Below the pieces are notes generated by a model. That model was not told where the DNA came from and searched no databases. It saw only the letters and a program-made list of their open reading frames with translations. A program made the position numbers and the translations under genes. DNA of 64,000 nt from Gammaproteobacteria bacterium (lineage in GTDB: Bacteria; Pseudomonadota; Gammaproteobacteria; Xanthomonadales; SZUA-36): contig JAUIBE010000001.1 of the NCBI GenBank assembly GCA_030428105.1, forward strand, positions 287,359 through 351,358. The letters are read 5' to 3'. Shown here in pieces: positions 22,086 to 30,132 of this stretch. Within the stretch, counting starts at the first letter, position 1. Every line of letters starts with the position of its first letter.

Positions 22086-22229
22086 CCAAAAATAATTCAT
22101 CATCGAAGGTAGAATCCAGCCTGTGCCCAACGCCGGAGACCCAGTCTTGATCAGCATTTCCGCGAGCGCGCCAGGCGCCAGGGTCAGGCCTCCCATACAG
22201 GCTTTGCGGCACAGGGGCGCGCTAAGCTG

Positions 22230-23843
22230 ATGCCACGCAAAGATTTTCTGGCGCTCGGCCTGGCCGCGCTCGTGGCACTGCTTGTCACCGGATACTGGGT
22301 GTTTGACATGGCAAAGGAGCGCCGCGGTCATGACCAGTACGTGACCTCCACGGAATGCCGCTCCTGCCATGCACGCGAGCACGCGGCGTGGCAAAAAACC
22401 TACCACCGCACCATGACCCAGGCAGCCACTCCGGCCAACCTGGCGGCTCCCATCGAAAACGGCACGGTGGTCGAGGCACTGGGTGAAGAAATCACATTCC
22501 ACGTAACTGGCGAAGAAATCTCGGTCACCCTGCCCTACCTTGATGGCAGCCAACAGACGTTGCCGCTGAAGTACACCATCGGCAGCCACCGGATGCAGCA
22601 GTTCGCGGTGGAGAACGGCCAGCAGATTCACCGCATCCCGGTGTTCTACAGCATCCAGGATGAAGCCTGGATGCCCATCAGCGACGCTTTCTTCCATTTT
22701 CGCGATGAAAGCCGCGAGGGCTTCCTCAAGGGCTATGCCCTGTGGAACGGCAACTGTATTTTTTGCCACAACACCCGCCCCAACCCGGGCATGAACTACC
22801 CGGAGTGGTCATTTGACTCCAGCGTCGCGGAGACCGGCATCGCCTGCGAAGAGTGTCACGGCAACGGCGAGGTGCACCGCGACCGCAACCAAAACCCGCT
22901 GCGCCGCTACCTGACCCACTTCGAGGGTGAAGGCGACCCCACCATGGTGCACCCTGAAAAGCTCACCCAGCAGCGCGCCACCGAGGTGTGCGGCCAGTGC
23001 CATGGCCAGCGGGTGCCGGAACCGCGCGAGCGGATTGTCGAATTGATGACCGAGGGTGATCCGTTTCGTCCCGGCGAGCAATTGGGCGAGTACTACCAGC
23101 CGATTGACCCCCACACGCAACTGGATGAGACCATCCCACTGCGTTTCTGGGGCGACGGTTCCCCGCGCCTGACCGCGTACGAGTACCAGGGGCTGACCCA
23201 GTCCGATTGCTACCTCAATTCGGAGCTCACCTGCATCAGTTGTCATTCCGGGCACAACGGCGAGCCAGAGGGGCTGATTGCCGATGGGATGCGGGGCGAT
23301 GCCGCCTGCGCCTCCTGCCACACGGAAGTCGAGACCCTTGCCCATGCCGGCCATGAACCGGAACAGGCGCCGTGCCGCTCCTGCCACATGCCGCAGGTGG
23401 TCTACGGTGTCATGTCCATCCACCCCAGCCACCTGATTCGCAACCCGGACCCCGGGCGCACGCTGCGCTACAACATGCCCAACGCCTGCAACCTGTGCCA
23501 TTTGGAAGAAAGCGTCAATTGGGCCGCGCAGGGCATGGGCCAGCTGTTCGGCACAGAGGTTGCGCCGGGCGATGCGCCATTCAATACCCCCGAACTGGTA
23601 CGCGGCTTCGCCCAGGGCGACGCGGTGTACCGGGTAATCCTGCTGGATGTCATGAACAAGCGCGGGCTGCGCCACCCCCTGATCGAATCGATGGCGGCGG
23701 CAGACCGTTTTGGCGTGGTGCGCCGCTTTGGCGAGCGGCTGGATGGTGATACCAACCTGGTACTGGATGCACAGCAGGCCGCGCTGCTGCGTCAGCTTCG
23801 TGAATCAGCGCCGCCGGCGCAGCCTTTTGAGTTTGGAGAATAA
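22230..23843 (+). CDS. membrane-anchored octaheme c-type cytochrome
   Basis: The 537-residue protein has an N-terminal hydrophobic helix (residues 6-25) that would anchor it with the rest in the periplasm. Eight CXXCH heme motifs are present, in order CRSCH, CIFCH, CEECH, CGQCH, CISCH, CASCH, CRSCH and CNLCH. The first is followed by the spaced Trp and His of the cytochrome c554/c-prime type domain (EHAAWQKTYHRTM). The roughly 100 residues between hemes 1 and 2 carry no heme motif and look like a beta domain. It probably carries or exchanges electrons in anaerobic or nitrogen/sulfur respiration, but the substrate is not visible. It is divergent from the ilv leader and couples to a small membrane protein gene. 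Confidence 0.85.
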   Translation: MPRKDFLALGLAALVALLVTGYWVFDMAKERRGHDQYVTSTECRSCHAREHAAWQKTYHRTMTQAATPANLAAPIENGTVVEALGEEITFHVTGEEISVTLPYLDGSQQTLPLKYTIGSHRMQQFAVENGQQIHRIPVFYSIQDEAWMPISDAFFHFRDESREGFLKGYALWNGNCIFCHNTRPNPGMNYPEWSFDSSVAETGIACEECHGNGEVHRDRNQNPLRRYLTHFEGEGDPTMVHPEKLTQQRATEVCGQCHGQRVPEPRERIVELMTEGDPFRPGEQLGEYYQPIDPHTQLDETIPLRFWGDGSPRLTAYEYQGLTQSDCYLNSELTCISCHSGHNGEPEGLIADGMRGDAACASCHTEVETLAHAGHEPEQAPCRSCHMPQVVYGVMSIHPSHLIRNPDPGRTLRYNMPNACNLCHLEESVNWAAQGMGQLFGTEVAPGDAPFNTPELVRGFAQGDAVYRVILLDVMNKRGLRHPLIESMAAADRFGVVRRFGERLDGDTNLVLDAQQAALLRQLRESAPPAQPFEFGE

Positions 23844-23844
23844 A

Positions 23845-24216
23845 ATGAAAAAACTGTGGATCTGGCTGTGGTTGTGGCTGGTTGTCGGCCTGGTGTTGGA
23901 ATACCTGATCGGCACCAAGTCAAGCGCCTACCTGGCGGAAGACATTCGCCGCGAGTTGTGGCGGCTGGCCCACGCCCACGGGGTACTGCTTTCCGCTATT
24001 GCGCTGCTGTGCGACGGCCTGCTCGGCTGGGGTGGCAAGGCAGCGCGGCCGTTGGTGGTGTTTGGCGCCATCGCCATGCCGCTGGGCTTTTTCCTGGGTG
24101 GCTGCTGGCCAAACTCCACTGACCCGCACGCGCTGGTGTTCATTGCGCCGCTGGGCGGGCTGGCCTTCGTGACCGGGCTGGGACTGAACCTGAGTTACCG
24201 GCTGAGGAAAGAATGA
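23845..24216 (+). CDS. small membrane protein coupled to the octaheme cytochrome
   Basis: This 123-residue protein begins with a Trp-rich helix (MKKLWIWLWLWLVVG) and has three further hydrophobic segments at about residues 45-60, 68-86 and 94-112, with HAHG before the second. The ATG is preceded by GGAGA and lies 1 bp after the cytochrome stop, so the two are cotranslated. No known family was recognised. It may anchor or assemble the cytochrome complex or pass quinol electrons to it; this rests on position only. Confidence 0.75.
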   Translation: MKKLWIWLWLWLVVGLVLEYLIGTKSSAYLAEDIRRELWRLAHAHGVLLSAIALLCDGLLGWGGKAARPLVVFGAIAMPLGFFLGGCWPNSTDPHALVFIAPLGGLAFVTGLGLNLSYRLRKE

Positions 24217-24237
24217 GCTGGCCAGTCCTGGAAACGC

Positions 24238-25215
24238 CTAATCCGCTTCTGGCTCTACCCCAAGAATTTCATCGACCCTGGCCATCAGTTCGGGTGTAAA
24301 GCGCCCGGCAATCTCCACCGCCTTCATGTTCTCCTCCACCTGCGCCACCCGGCTGGCGCCGGTGATCACGCTGCTCACCCTGGGGTTCTGCAGGCACCAG
24401 GCCAGGGAAAACTGCGCCAGCGTGCCGCCAACTTCGGCTGCCAATGGCTCCAGCGCTGAAACACGCGCCAGCACCTCGGCATCGGTCAGGCGGTCGCGCA
24501 TCCAGTGCATGGTTTCAAGATCGCCGCGACTGCCCTCGGGAATCCCGTCCTTGTACTTGCCGGTCAGTAAGCCGGATGCCAGCGGGCTCCAGATGGTGGT
24601 GCCGTAGCCGCGTTGGTCGTAGACCTCATCGTAGTTGGAGCCCAGCCGCTCGCGATTGAGCATGTTGTACTGCGGCTGCTCGACTATCGGCGCGTGCAGG
24701 TGGTGACGTTCGGCGAAATCCAGCGCCCCAAGAATCCGCTCAGGCTCCCACTCCGAGGTGCCCCAGTACAGCGCCCAGCCGCTCTCGATGATGTTGTGCA
24801 TCGCCCAGACCACCTCGCCCACCGGGGTGTTGGGATCATCGCGGTGGCAATAGATGATGTCGACGTAATCCAGGTCGAAGCGTTCCAGCGAGCCTGCCAT
24901 GCCTTCCAGCAGGTACTTCCGGTTCAGCGTGTTGTTCTGGTTGACCGTGTCGGATAGCCCCCAGAACAGCTTGGTGGAAACCAGGTAGCTGCCGCGCGGC
25001 CAGCCAAGCTGGTGCAGGGCCTGGCCCATGATCTCTTCCGACTTGCCGCCCGCATAGGCCTCGGCGTTGTCAAAGAAATTCACGCCAGCGTCAAACGCCG
25101 CGGCCATCATCTCGACGGCGACGCCGACATCAGCCTGTTTTCCAAAAGTCACCCAGGAGCCGAACGAAAGTTCGCTCACCTGGAGCCCGCTGTTTCCGAG
25201 GTAACGATAATTCAT
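24238..25215 (-). CDS. aldo/keto reductase, Kv-beta-like
   Basis: The 325-residue protein is a cytosolic NADPH-dependent aldo/keto reductase with the usual (alpha/beta)8 barrel. Tetrad residues are visible: the Asp in [12 protein letters not shown], the Tyr in the same loop, the Lys in VSTKLFW and the His in IIYCHRDDP. The stretch [11 protein letters not shown] and the C-terminal [14 protein letters not shown] are typical of the YghZ/Kv-beta branch. The substrate is unknown; likely small aldehydes or ketones. Its start overlaps the stop of the YceH-like gene (ATGA). Confidence 0.92.
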   Translation of the reverse strand: MNYRYLGNSGLQVSELSFGSWVTFGKQADVGVAVEMMAAAFDAGVNFFDNAEAYAGGKSEEIMGQALHQLGWPRGSYLVSTKLFWGLSDTVNQNNTLNRKYLLEGMAGSLERFDLDYVDIIYCHRDDPNTPVGEVVWAMHNIIESGWALYWGTSEWEPERILGALDFAERHHLHAPIVEQPQYNMLNRERLGSNYDEVYDQRGYGTTIWSPLASGLLTGKYKDGIPEGSRGDLETMHWMRDRLTDAEVLARVSALEPLAAEVGGTLAQFSLAWCLQNPRVSSVITGASRVAQVEENMKAVEIAGRFTPELMARVDEILGVEPEAD

Positions 25216-25865
25216 TGCTCGCTACCTTCCAGCGCGTTTTCAAGCGCCGCGACCCGCGCTTCCAGCGCATCGATGCGTTCGAGCAGTTCATCGCGAGGCA
25301 GGCTGGCGCCCGGGTTTCGCGAAGCCGGCGCGGCCACCTCGGTAATTTCCGGCTCGCCGCATAATAGGTGGGTAAAACGGCCTTCTTTCTGACCCGGTTG
25401 GCGCGGCAGCGCGGTGGCGTAGCCGGCCTCGATTAGCTTGTCGAGCACCAGCCGCACATCTTCCAGGTCGTCAAACTCGAACAATCGGTGGCTGTGGGTT
25501 CGCAATTCGCCCAGGGTTTGTGGCCCGCGCAACATCAATACACAGACGACAGCGAGGCTGCGGCTGTAAAGCTTCCACGCCTTGTCCACGCGGTGTTCAT
25601 ATTTCGAAACCCGAGCCCCCCAGGCCTCGCGCACCAGGTCCATCTCCATCAATTCACGCAGGGTATGGCCCACCTCGCCTTCCGAGTAAGCCGTGACCGG
25701 GCTTCGCGCGGATTTCTGGTTGCACGCGTTGCGCAGCGAATTGACTGTTAGCGGGTACTGGTCGGGGGTGGTTTCCTTCTTTTCGATCAGGGCGCCCAGC
25801 ACGCGCACCTGGATGGGGCTGAGATCGAAAACCTTTTGAACCGGGGTGTCTTGTAGATTGTCCAT
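25212..25865 (-). CDS. YceH/DUF480 family protein
   Basis: The 217-residue protein matches the UPF0502 (DUF480) family: [20 protein letters not shown] at residues 15-34, the [16 protein letters not shown] box, and [13 protein letters not shown] in the second half. The fold is two winged-helix domains, and the C-terminus ends in a short coiled coil ([21 protein letters not shown]). The function in the family is unproven. A TAAGAT nine bases before the ATG could be a -10 and would give an almost leaderless transcript. It is divergent from the PQQ dehydrogenase gene and coupled to the aldo/keto reductase. Confidence 0.9.
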   Translation of the reverse strand: MDNLQDTPVQKVFDLSPIQVRVLGALIEKKETTPDQYPLTVNSLRNACNQKSARSPVTAYSEGEVGHTLRELMEMDLVREAWGARVSKYEHRVDKAWKLYSRSLAVVCVLMLRGPQTLGELRTHSHRLFEFDDLEDVRLVLDKLIEAGYATALPRQPGQKEGRFTHLLCGEPEITEVAAPASRNPGASLPRDELLERIDALEARVAALENALEGSEQ

Positions 25866-25960
25866 GATAGAGTGATCTTACCCCGCCATGCACCGCTGCG
25901 CGCGGGTTTATTTTTGACTGCTACAAACACACGCCTCGGGCCAATTTCACAGGGACTTAC

Positions 25961-27073
25961 ATGATCAGGAAGAGCGCTTTTGTTATCACCTTGTTTATCT
26001 CGGCAATGATTACCGCGCAGTGCCAGGAGCCGCCTTTTACGGCAACGCCGGTGGCCGAGTTCGATGAACCATGGGCGATGACGTTCCTGCCCGATGGGCG
26101 CCTGTTGGTCAGCGAGAAAAGCGGCAGCCTGTTCCTGGTGACCCAGGATGGCGCCCGCAAGAGCAGCATCGCCGGGGTGCCCGAAGTGGCTTACGGTGGA
26201 CAGGGCGGACTGGGCGATATCGTGCTGCACCCGGATTTTGCCGAAAACCAGCAGGTTTACCTGAGCTACGCCGAGGCGGGAGATGACGGCACCTACGGCG
26301 CGGCAGTCGCACGCGCGCGGCTGGATCTGCCTGGAGATGACAGCAGCACTGGCTCCCTGCTGGATCTTCAGGTCATCTGGCGCCAGGTTCCCAAGGTCAG
26401 CGGCCAGGGCCATTACGCCCACCGCATCGCTTTTGACGAAGAAGGATTCCTGTTTATAACTTCGGGTGAAAGACAGAAATTTGACCCGGCACAGGACATG
26501 ACGGCCAACCTGGGCAAGGTGATACGCCTGCATGACGATGGAAGCATCCCACAAGACAACCCCTTCGTTGACCAGGGTGGCGTCAGTGCCGAGGTCTGGT
26601 CACTCGGCCATCGCAACCCGCTGGGAATCGCCTTTGCGCCGGATGGCCGCCTTTGGCTGCACGAAATGGGCCCGGCCCACGGCGACGAATTCAACCTGGT
26701 GTTGAGAGGAAAGAACTACGGCTATCCGATTGTTTCTGAGGGCGATCACTACAGCGGCGCCGAGATTCCGGACCACGATACCCGGCCCGAATTCGAGGCG
26801 CCGAAGGTGGCCTGGATCCCCACGGTGGCCCCGGCCGGGCTAATCATTTACAGCGGCGACCTGTTTCCTGGGTGGAAAGGATCTGCATTGCTCGGCGGGC
26901 TGAAATCCGAGGCGCTGGTGCGCGTGGCCCTGGATGGTGATTCGGCCGTCGAAGCCGAGCGTTTTGACATGGGCAAACGCATCCGCGAAGTTGAACAAGG
27001 CCCGGATGGCGCTATCTGGCTGCTGGAAGACAAGTCTGGCTCGCGCTTGCTGAAACTGACCCCACCGCAATAG
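25961..27073 (+). CDS. PQQ-dependent sugar dehydrogenase (YliI/Asd-like)
   Basis: The 370-residue protein has a signal peptide ending near AQCQE and a six-bladed beta-propeller of the glucose/sorbosone dehydrogenase family. Family stretches include [31 protein letters not shown], the [24 protein letters not shown] blade with the expected His, [12 protein letters not shown] and [11 protein letters not shown]. These periplasmic enzymes oxidise aldose sugars using PQQ. It needs an external source of PQQ or a pqq cluster elsewhere. AGGGA precedes the ATG. It stands alone between the YceH-like gene and ettA. Confidence 0.9.
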   Translation: MIRKSAFVITLFISAMITAQCQEPPFTATPVAEFDEPWAMTFLPDGRLLVSEKSGSLFLVTQDGARKSSIAGVPEVAYGGQGGLGDIVLHPDFAENQQVYLSYAEAGDDGTYGAAVARARLDLPGDDSSTGSLLDLQVIWRQVPKVSGQGHYAHRIAFDEEGFLFITSGERQKFDPAQDMTANLGKVIRLHDDGSIPQDNPFVDQGGVSAEVWSLGHRNPLGIAFAPDGRLWLHEMGPAHGDEFNLVLRGKNYGYPIVSEGDHYSGAEIPDHDTRPEFEAPKVAWIPTVAPAGLIIYSGDLFPGWKGSALLGGLKSEALVRVALDGDSAVEAERFDMGKRIREVEQGPDGAIWLLEDKSGSRLLKLTPPQ

Positions 27074-27100
27074 ACCTGGTTGTAACCCGCGGAATAATCC

Positions 27101-27126
27101 TCGCCGGCGTATCAACGCGCCGGCGA
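27101..27126. repeat. perfect 9-bp inverted repeat before ettA
   Basis: TCGCCGGCG and CGCCGGCGA surround 8 bases, forming a very stable hairpin. It could end the upstream sugar dehydrogenase transcript, although no T run follows. Seven bases later TAGAAT (27133-27138) is a plausible -10 for ettA, so the repeat would occupy the -35 area and could also be a protein site. Confidence 0.6.
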
Positions 27127-27176
27127 ATCCGCTAGAATGCGCGCGCTGAATTTTCCGCTCACCGGTAGTCCCTGCA

Positions 27177-28838
27177 ATGGCTCAATACGTTTATACCATG
27201 AACCGGGTTGGCAAAATCGTGCCGCCCAAACGCGAAATTCTGAAGAACATTTCGCTGTCCTTTTTCCCCGGCGCCAAGATCGGCGTGCTGGGCCTCAATG
27301 GCGCGGGCAAATCCACCCTGCTGCGCATCATGGCCGGCATCGATACCGACATCCAGGGCGAGGCGCGGCCGATGCCCGACATCAAGGTGGGATACCTGCC
27401 GCAGGAGCCGCAGCTCAATCCTGACAAGGATGTACGCGGCAACGTCGAGGAAGGCATGGGCGAGATCATGCAGGCCCAGGAGGAACTGGAAGCCGTGTAT
27501 GCCGCCTACGCCGAGCCGGATGCCGATTTCGACGCCCTGGCGAAGAAGCAAGCGCGGCTGGAGGCGATTATCGAAACCGCCGACGCGCACAACCTGGATC
27601 ACACCCTGGAAATCGCTGCCGACGCACTGCGCCTGCCGCCCTGGGACGCTGATGTCACCAAACTGTCGGGCGGTGAAAAACGCCGCGTGGCCCTGTGCCG
27701 CCTGCTGCTTTCCAAGCCCGACATGTTGCTGCTGGACGAGCCCACCAACCACCTGGACGCCGAATCCGTGTTCTGGCTGGAGAAATTCCTCGAAGAATTT
27801 CCCGGCACCGTAGTGGCGGTCACCCATGATCGCTACTTCCTGGATAACGTCGCCGGCTGGATCCTTGAGCTAGACCGCGGCTACGGCATTCCGTACGAGG
27901 GCAACTACACCACCTGGCTGGAAGCCAAGGAACAGCGCCTGGAGCAGGAAGCCCGCGAAGAAGCCGCCCACATCAAGTCGATGAAGGAAGAACTCGAGTG
28001 GGTGCGGCAGAACCCCAAGGGCCGCCAGGCCAAGAGCAAGGCCCGCCTGGCGCGCTTCGAGGAAATGCAGTCACGCGAATTCCAGAAGCGCAACGAAACC
28101 AACGAGATCTACATTCCGCCGGGCGAGCGCCTGGGCGACAAGGTGATCGAGTTCAACGGCGTCTCCAAGGGCTTCGGCGACGACCTGCTGATTGATAACC
28201 TGAGCTTCAGCATTCCGCGCGGCGCCATTGTCGGCATCATCGGCGGTAACGGCGCGGGCAAAACCACCCTGTTCCGCATGATCTCCGGCCAGGAACAGCC
28301 CGACAGCGGCGAGATTGAATTGGGTGAAACCGTCAACCTGGCTTTTGTCGAGCAGAGCCGCGAAAACCTGGACGACAGCAAGACTGTGTGGGAAGCCGTA
28401 TCCAACGGCCAGGACATGCTGCGCATCGGTAGCTACGAGCTGCCCTCGCGGGCCTACGTGGGTCGCTTCAACTTCAAGGGTTCCGACCAGCAAAAACGCG
28501 TCGGCGACCTTTCCGGTGGTGAGCGCGGCCGCCTGCACCTGGCCAACACCCTCAAGCAGGGCGCCAACGTGCTGCTGCTTGACGAGCCGTCCAACGACCT
28601 CGACGTGGAAACCCTGCGCGCGCTGGAAGAGGCAATGCTGGCCTTCCCCGGCTGCGTGCTGGTGATTTCACATGACCGCTGGTTCCTGGACCGCGTGGCC
28701 ACACATATCCTGGCGTTTGAAGGGAATTCGGAAGTGGTGTTCCACGAGGGTAACTTCAGCGACTACCACGAGGATTTCGTGCGCCGCAAAGGCGAGCGCG
28801 CCCAACCCAAGCGGATGAAATACAAGCGACTGAAATAG
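27177..28838 (+). CDS. ettA: energy-dependent translational throttle protein EttA (ABC-F)
   Basis: The 553-residue ABC-F protein has two ATPase domains and no membrane part. Domain 1 has GLNGAGKSTLL, LSGGEKRRVAL and LLLLDEPTNHLD; domain 2 has GGNGAGKTTLF, LSGGERGRLHLA and LLLDEPSNDLD. The charged linker between them (residues about 245-305, KQRLEQEAREEAAHIKSM) is the part that contacts the P-site tRNA. E. coli EttA binds the ribosomal E site and gates the first elongation step by ATP/ADP ratio. Length and motif order match. There is no clear ribosome site at the ATG. Confidence 0.97.
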   Translation: MAQYVYTMNRVGKIVPPKREILKNISLSFFPGAKIGVLGLNGAGKSTLLRIMAGIDTDIQGEARPMPDIKVGYLPQEPQLNPDKDVRGNVEEGMGEIMQAQEELEAVYAAYAEPDADFDALAKKQARLEAIIETADAHNLDHTLEIAADALRLPPWDADVTKLSGGEKRRVALCRLLLSKPDMLLLDEPTNHLDAESVFWLEKFLEEFPGTVVAVTHDRYFLDNVAGWILELDRGYGIPYEGNYTTWLEAKEQRLEQEAREEAAHIKSMKEELEWVRQNPKGRQAKSKARLARFEEMQSREFQKRNETNEIYIPPGERLGDKVIEFNGVSKGFGDDLLIDNLSFSIPRGAIVGIIGGNGAGKTTLFRMISGQEQPDSGEIELGETVNLAFVEQSRENLDDSKTVWEAVSNGQDMLRIGSYELPSRAYVGRFNFKGSDQQKRVGDLSGGERGRLHLANTLKQGANVLLLDEPSNDLDVETLRALEEAMLAFPGCVLVISHDRWFLDRVATHILAFEGNSEVVFHEGNFSDYHEDFVRRKGERAQPKRMKYKRLK

Positions 28839-28847
28839 GCGGTTCCG

Positions 28848-28877
28848 TGGCAGCGGTCTTTCGGCCGCGAGCCGCTA
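28848..28877. repeat. REP-like extragenic palindrome
   Basis: After ettA, GCGGTC and GGCCGC pair (one G-T) around TTTC at 28853-28868, flanked by GTGGCA and AGCCGCTAC. The form resembles short GC-rich extragenic palindromes common in Xanthomonas-like and Pseudomonas genomes. Only one copy was seen here, so the repeat nature is from resemblance. It may also limit read-through between ettA and the facing sigma factor gene. Confidence 0.35.
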
Positions 28878-28889
28878 CAACCTGGACCC

Positions 28890-29510
28890 CTACGCGCCCA
28901 CCTCGGCATCCAGCATCTGCTCGTGCAGCCAGGCCTTGGCGCTGAACCATTCGCGTGCCACGGTGCGCTGTGACAGGCCGGTAAGCTCGGCGGTTTCCCG
29001 CCCGGTAAGCCCGGCGAAGACGCGGAGATTAACGATTTCCGCCTGCCGCGGGTCAAGTTCCGCCAGTCGTTCCAGCGCCTGGTCAAGATCAACAATTTCC
29101 GCCAGCGACAGCGTTGGCCCGAGCTCCGGGCGCTCAAGCATCGGAACACCCTCATCTGGATCGGTTCGTTTGGCGGCAGTTTTGCGACGGGCGTGATCCA
29201 CCAGGATTCGGCGCATGGCCAGCGCGGCCGCCGAGAAAAAGTGCTTGCGGTCGTTCCAGTTCTGGTCCTTGCCCTGCAGCAACTTCAACGACGCCTCGTG
29301 GACCAGGTCGGTGGTCAGCAAGGTGTGGCCGTCGCGTTCCTGGCGAAGCTGTACCGCCGCGATGGCGTGCAGTTCCCGGTAGACCAGGGGCAGGATGGTC
29401 TCCACCGCCCCCTCGGAGTCGCCCAGTTCACGCAACAACTTGGTCAGGTCTTCGCTCAAGGCCTTGGTGCTCCCCTGTGAATGCGTCTCATTATGCGGAT
29501 TCATCGGCAT
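28890..29510 (-). CDS. ECF RNA polymerase sigma factor, TIGR02999-like
   Basis: The 206-residue protein has sigma region 2 at about residues 30-100 (LPLVYRELHAIAAVQL, then TDLVHEASLKLL and NDRKHFFSAAALAMRRILVDHARRK) and region 4 near the C-terminus (LDPRQAEIVNLRVFAGLTGRETAELTGLSQ in parts). The HEAS/LVDHARRK pattern is typical of the subfamily often encoded beside TPR-tailed Ser/Thr kinases. Such a kinase gene lies 2.3 kb away with a secretin and a small exported protein gene between. I start at MPMNPHN; the frame upstream overlaps the divergent gene and has no similarity. Confidence 0.88.
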   Translation of the reverse strand: MPMNPHNETHSQGSTKALSEDLTKLLRELGDSEGAVETILPLVYRELHAIAAVQLRQERDGHTLLTTDLVHEASLKLLQGKDQNWNDRKHFFSAAALAMRRILVDHARRKTAAKRTDPDEGVPMLERPELGPTLSLAEIVDLDQALERLAELDPRQAEIVNLRVFAGLTGRETAELTGLSQRTVAREWFSAKAWLHEQMLDAEVGA

Positions 29511-29612
29511 CGATTCCAATGCCGCTTGCGGCCAGTGGTTTGGCACAGGAAAGCCCCGATCGCCGCTTAAAATGGGCAAGCAAGCATCGCCGGCCCACTT
29601 GGGAACACCATC

Positions 29613-30122
29613 ATGTCCACAAAACCGTTCAATAACCGCGTTCTCTTCAGCGCCTTGCTGGCAGCCGCCAGTTGCACGGCTTGCGCAGACCAGGCCGCCG
29701 TTTCCGACCCTTTCGCCTGGTGCGCACAACAAGGCGATACCGAAATCATCGGGGGACCGTTACCTGGAAAACTGGTGAGTGCGATGGTGGCCCAGGGGCT
29801 GGTTGCCGAAGAGGCCCCGCCACATGTTCAGCAAGCCAATGACTGGCGCTGCATGGAAGGCCAGGTCTGGGTTTGCCCGCTGGGCGCCAACCTGCCCTGC
29901 GCGGAGAAGGCCGATCTGTCCCGCGAGCCCTCACAGGCAGTCGCCGACTGGTGCCAGGCCAATGCCGGCGCGGATGTCCCCGCCTACGTCACGGGCCGCG
30001 CAACGGTATTCAGTTGGAAGTGCGATGGAACGACGGCGGTGATCCAGCGCCAGGTCAGCGCCGCGGACCCGGCGGGCTTCCTGTCAGCGTTCTGGTACCC
30101 GCTGGAAGAACCCGAATCCTGA
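29613..30122 (+). CDS. Cys-rich exported protein, unknown function
   Basis: The 169-residue product starts with a signal peptide (VLFSALLAAASCTACA); AASC could alternatively serve as a lipobox. The mature part has eight or so Cys, in WCAQQG, WRCMEG, WVCPLG, LPCAEK, WCQANA and WKCDGT, with a repeating Trp-x-Cys or Trp-Cys theme, so several disulfides are likely. No family was recognised. It is divergent from the ECF sigma gene (about 100 bp between the starts) and converges with the secretin gene. Confidence 0.65.
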   Translation: MSTKPFNNRVLFSALLAAASCTACADQAAVSDPFAWCAQQGDTEIIGGPLPGKLVSAMVAQGLVAEEAPPHVQQANDWRCMEGQVWVCPLGANLPCAEKADLSREPSQAVADWCQANAGADVPAYVTGRATVFSWKCDGTTAVIQRQVSAADPAGFLSAFWYPLEEPES

Positions 30123-30132
30123 GCAGACTGGC

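Noticed and set aside
22020..23675. Minus-strand open frames opposite the octaheme cytochrome
   Set aside because: They contain no signal, motif or ribosome site, and the plus-strand cytochrome accounts for the sequence through its eight heme motifs.
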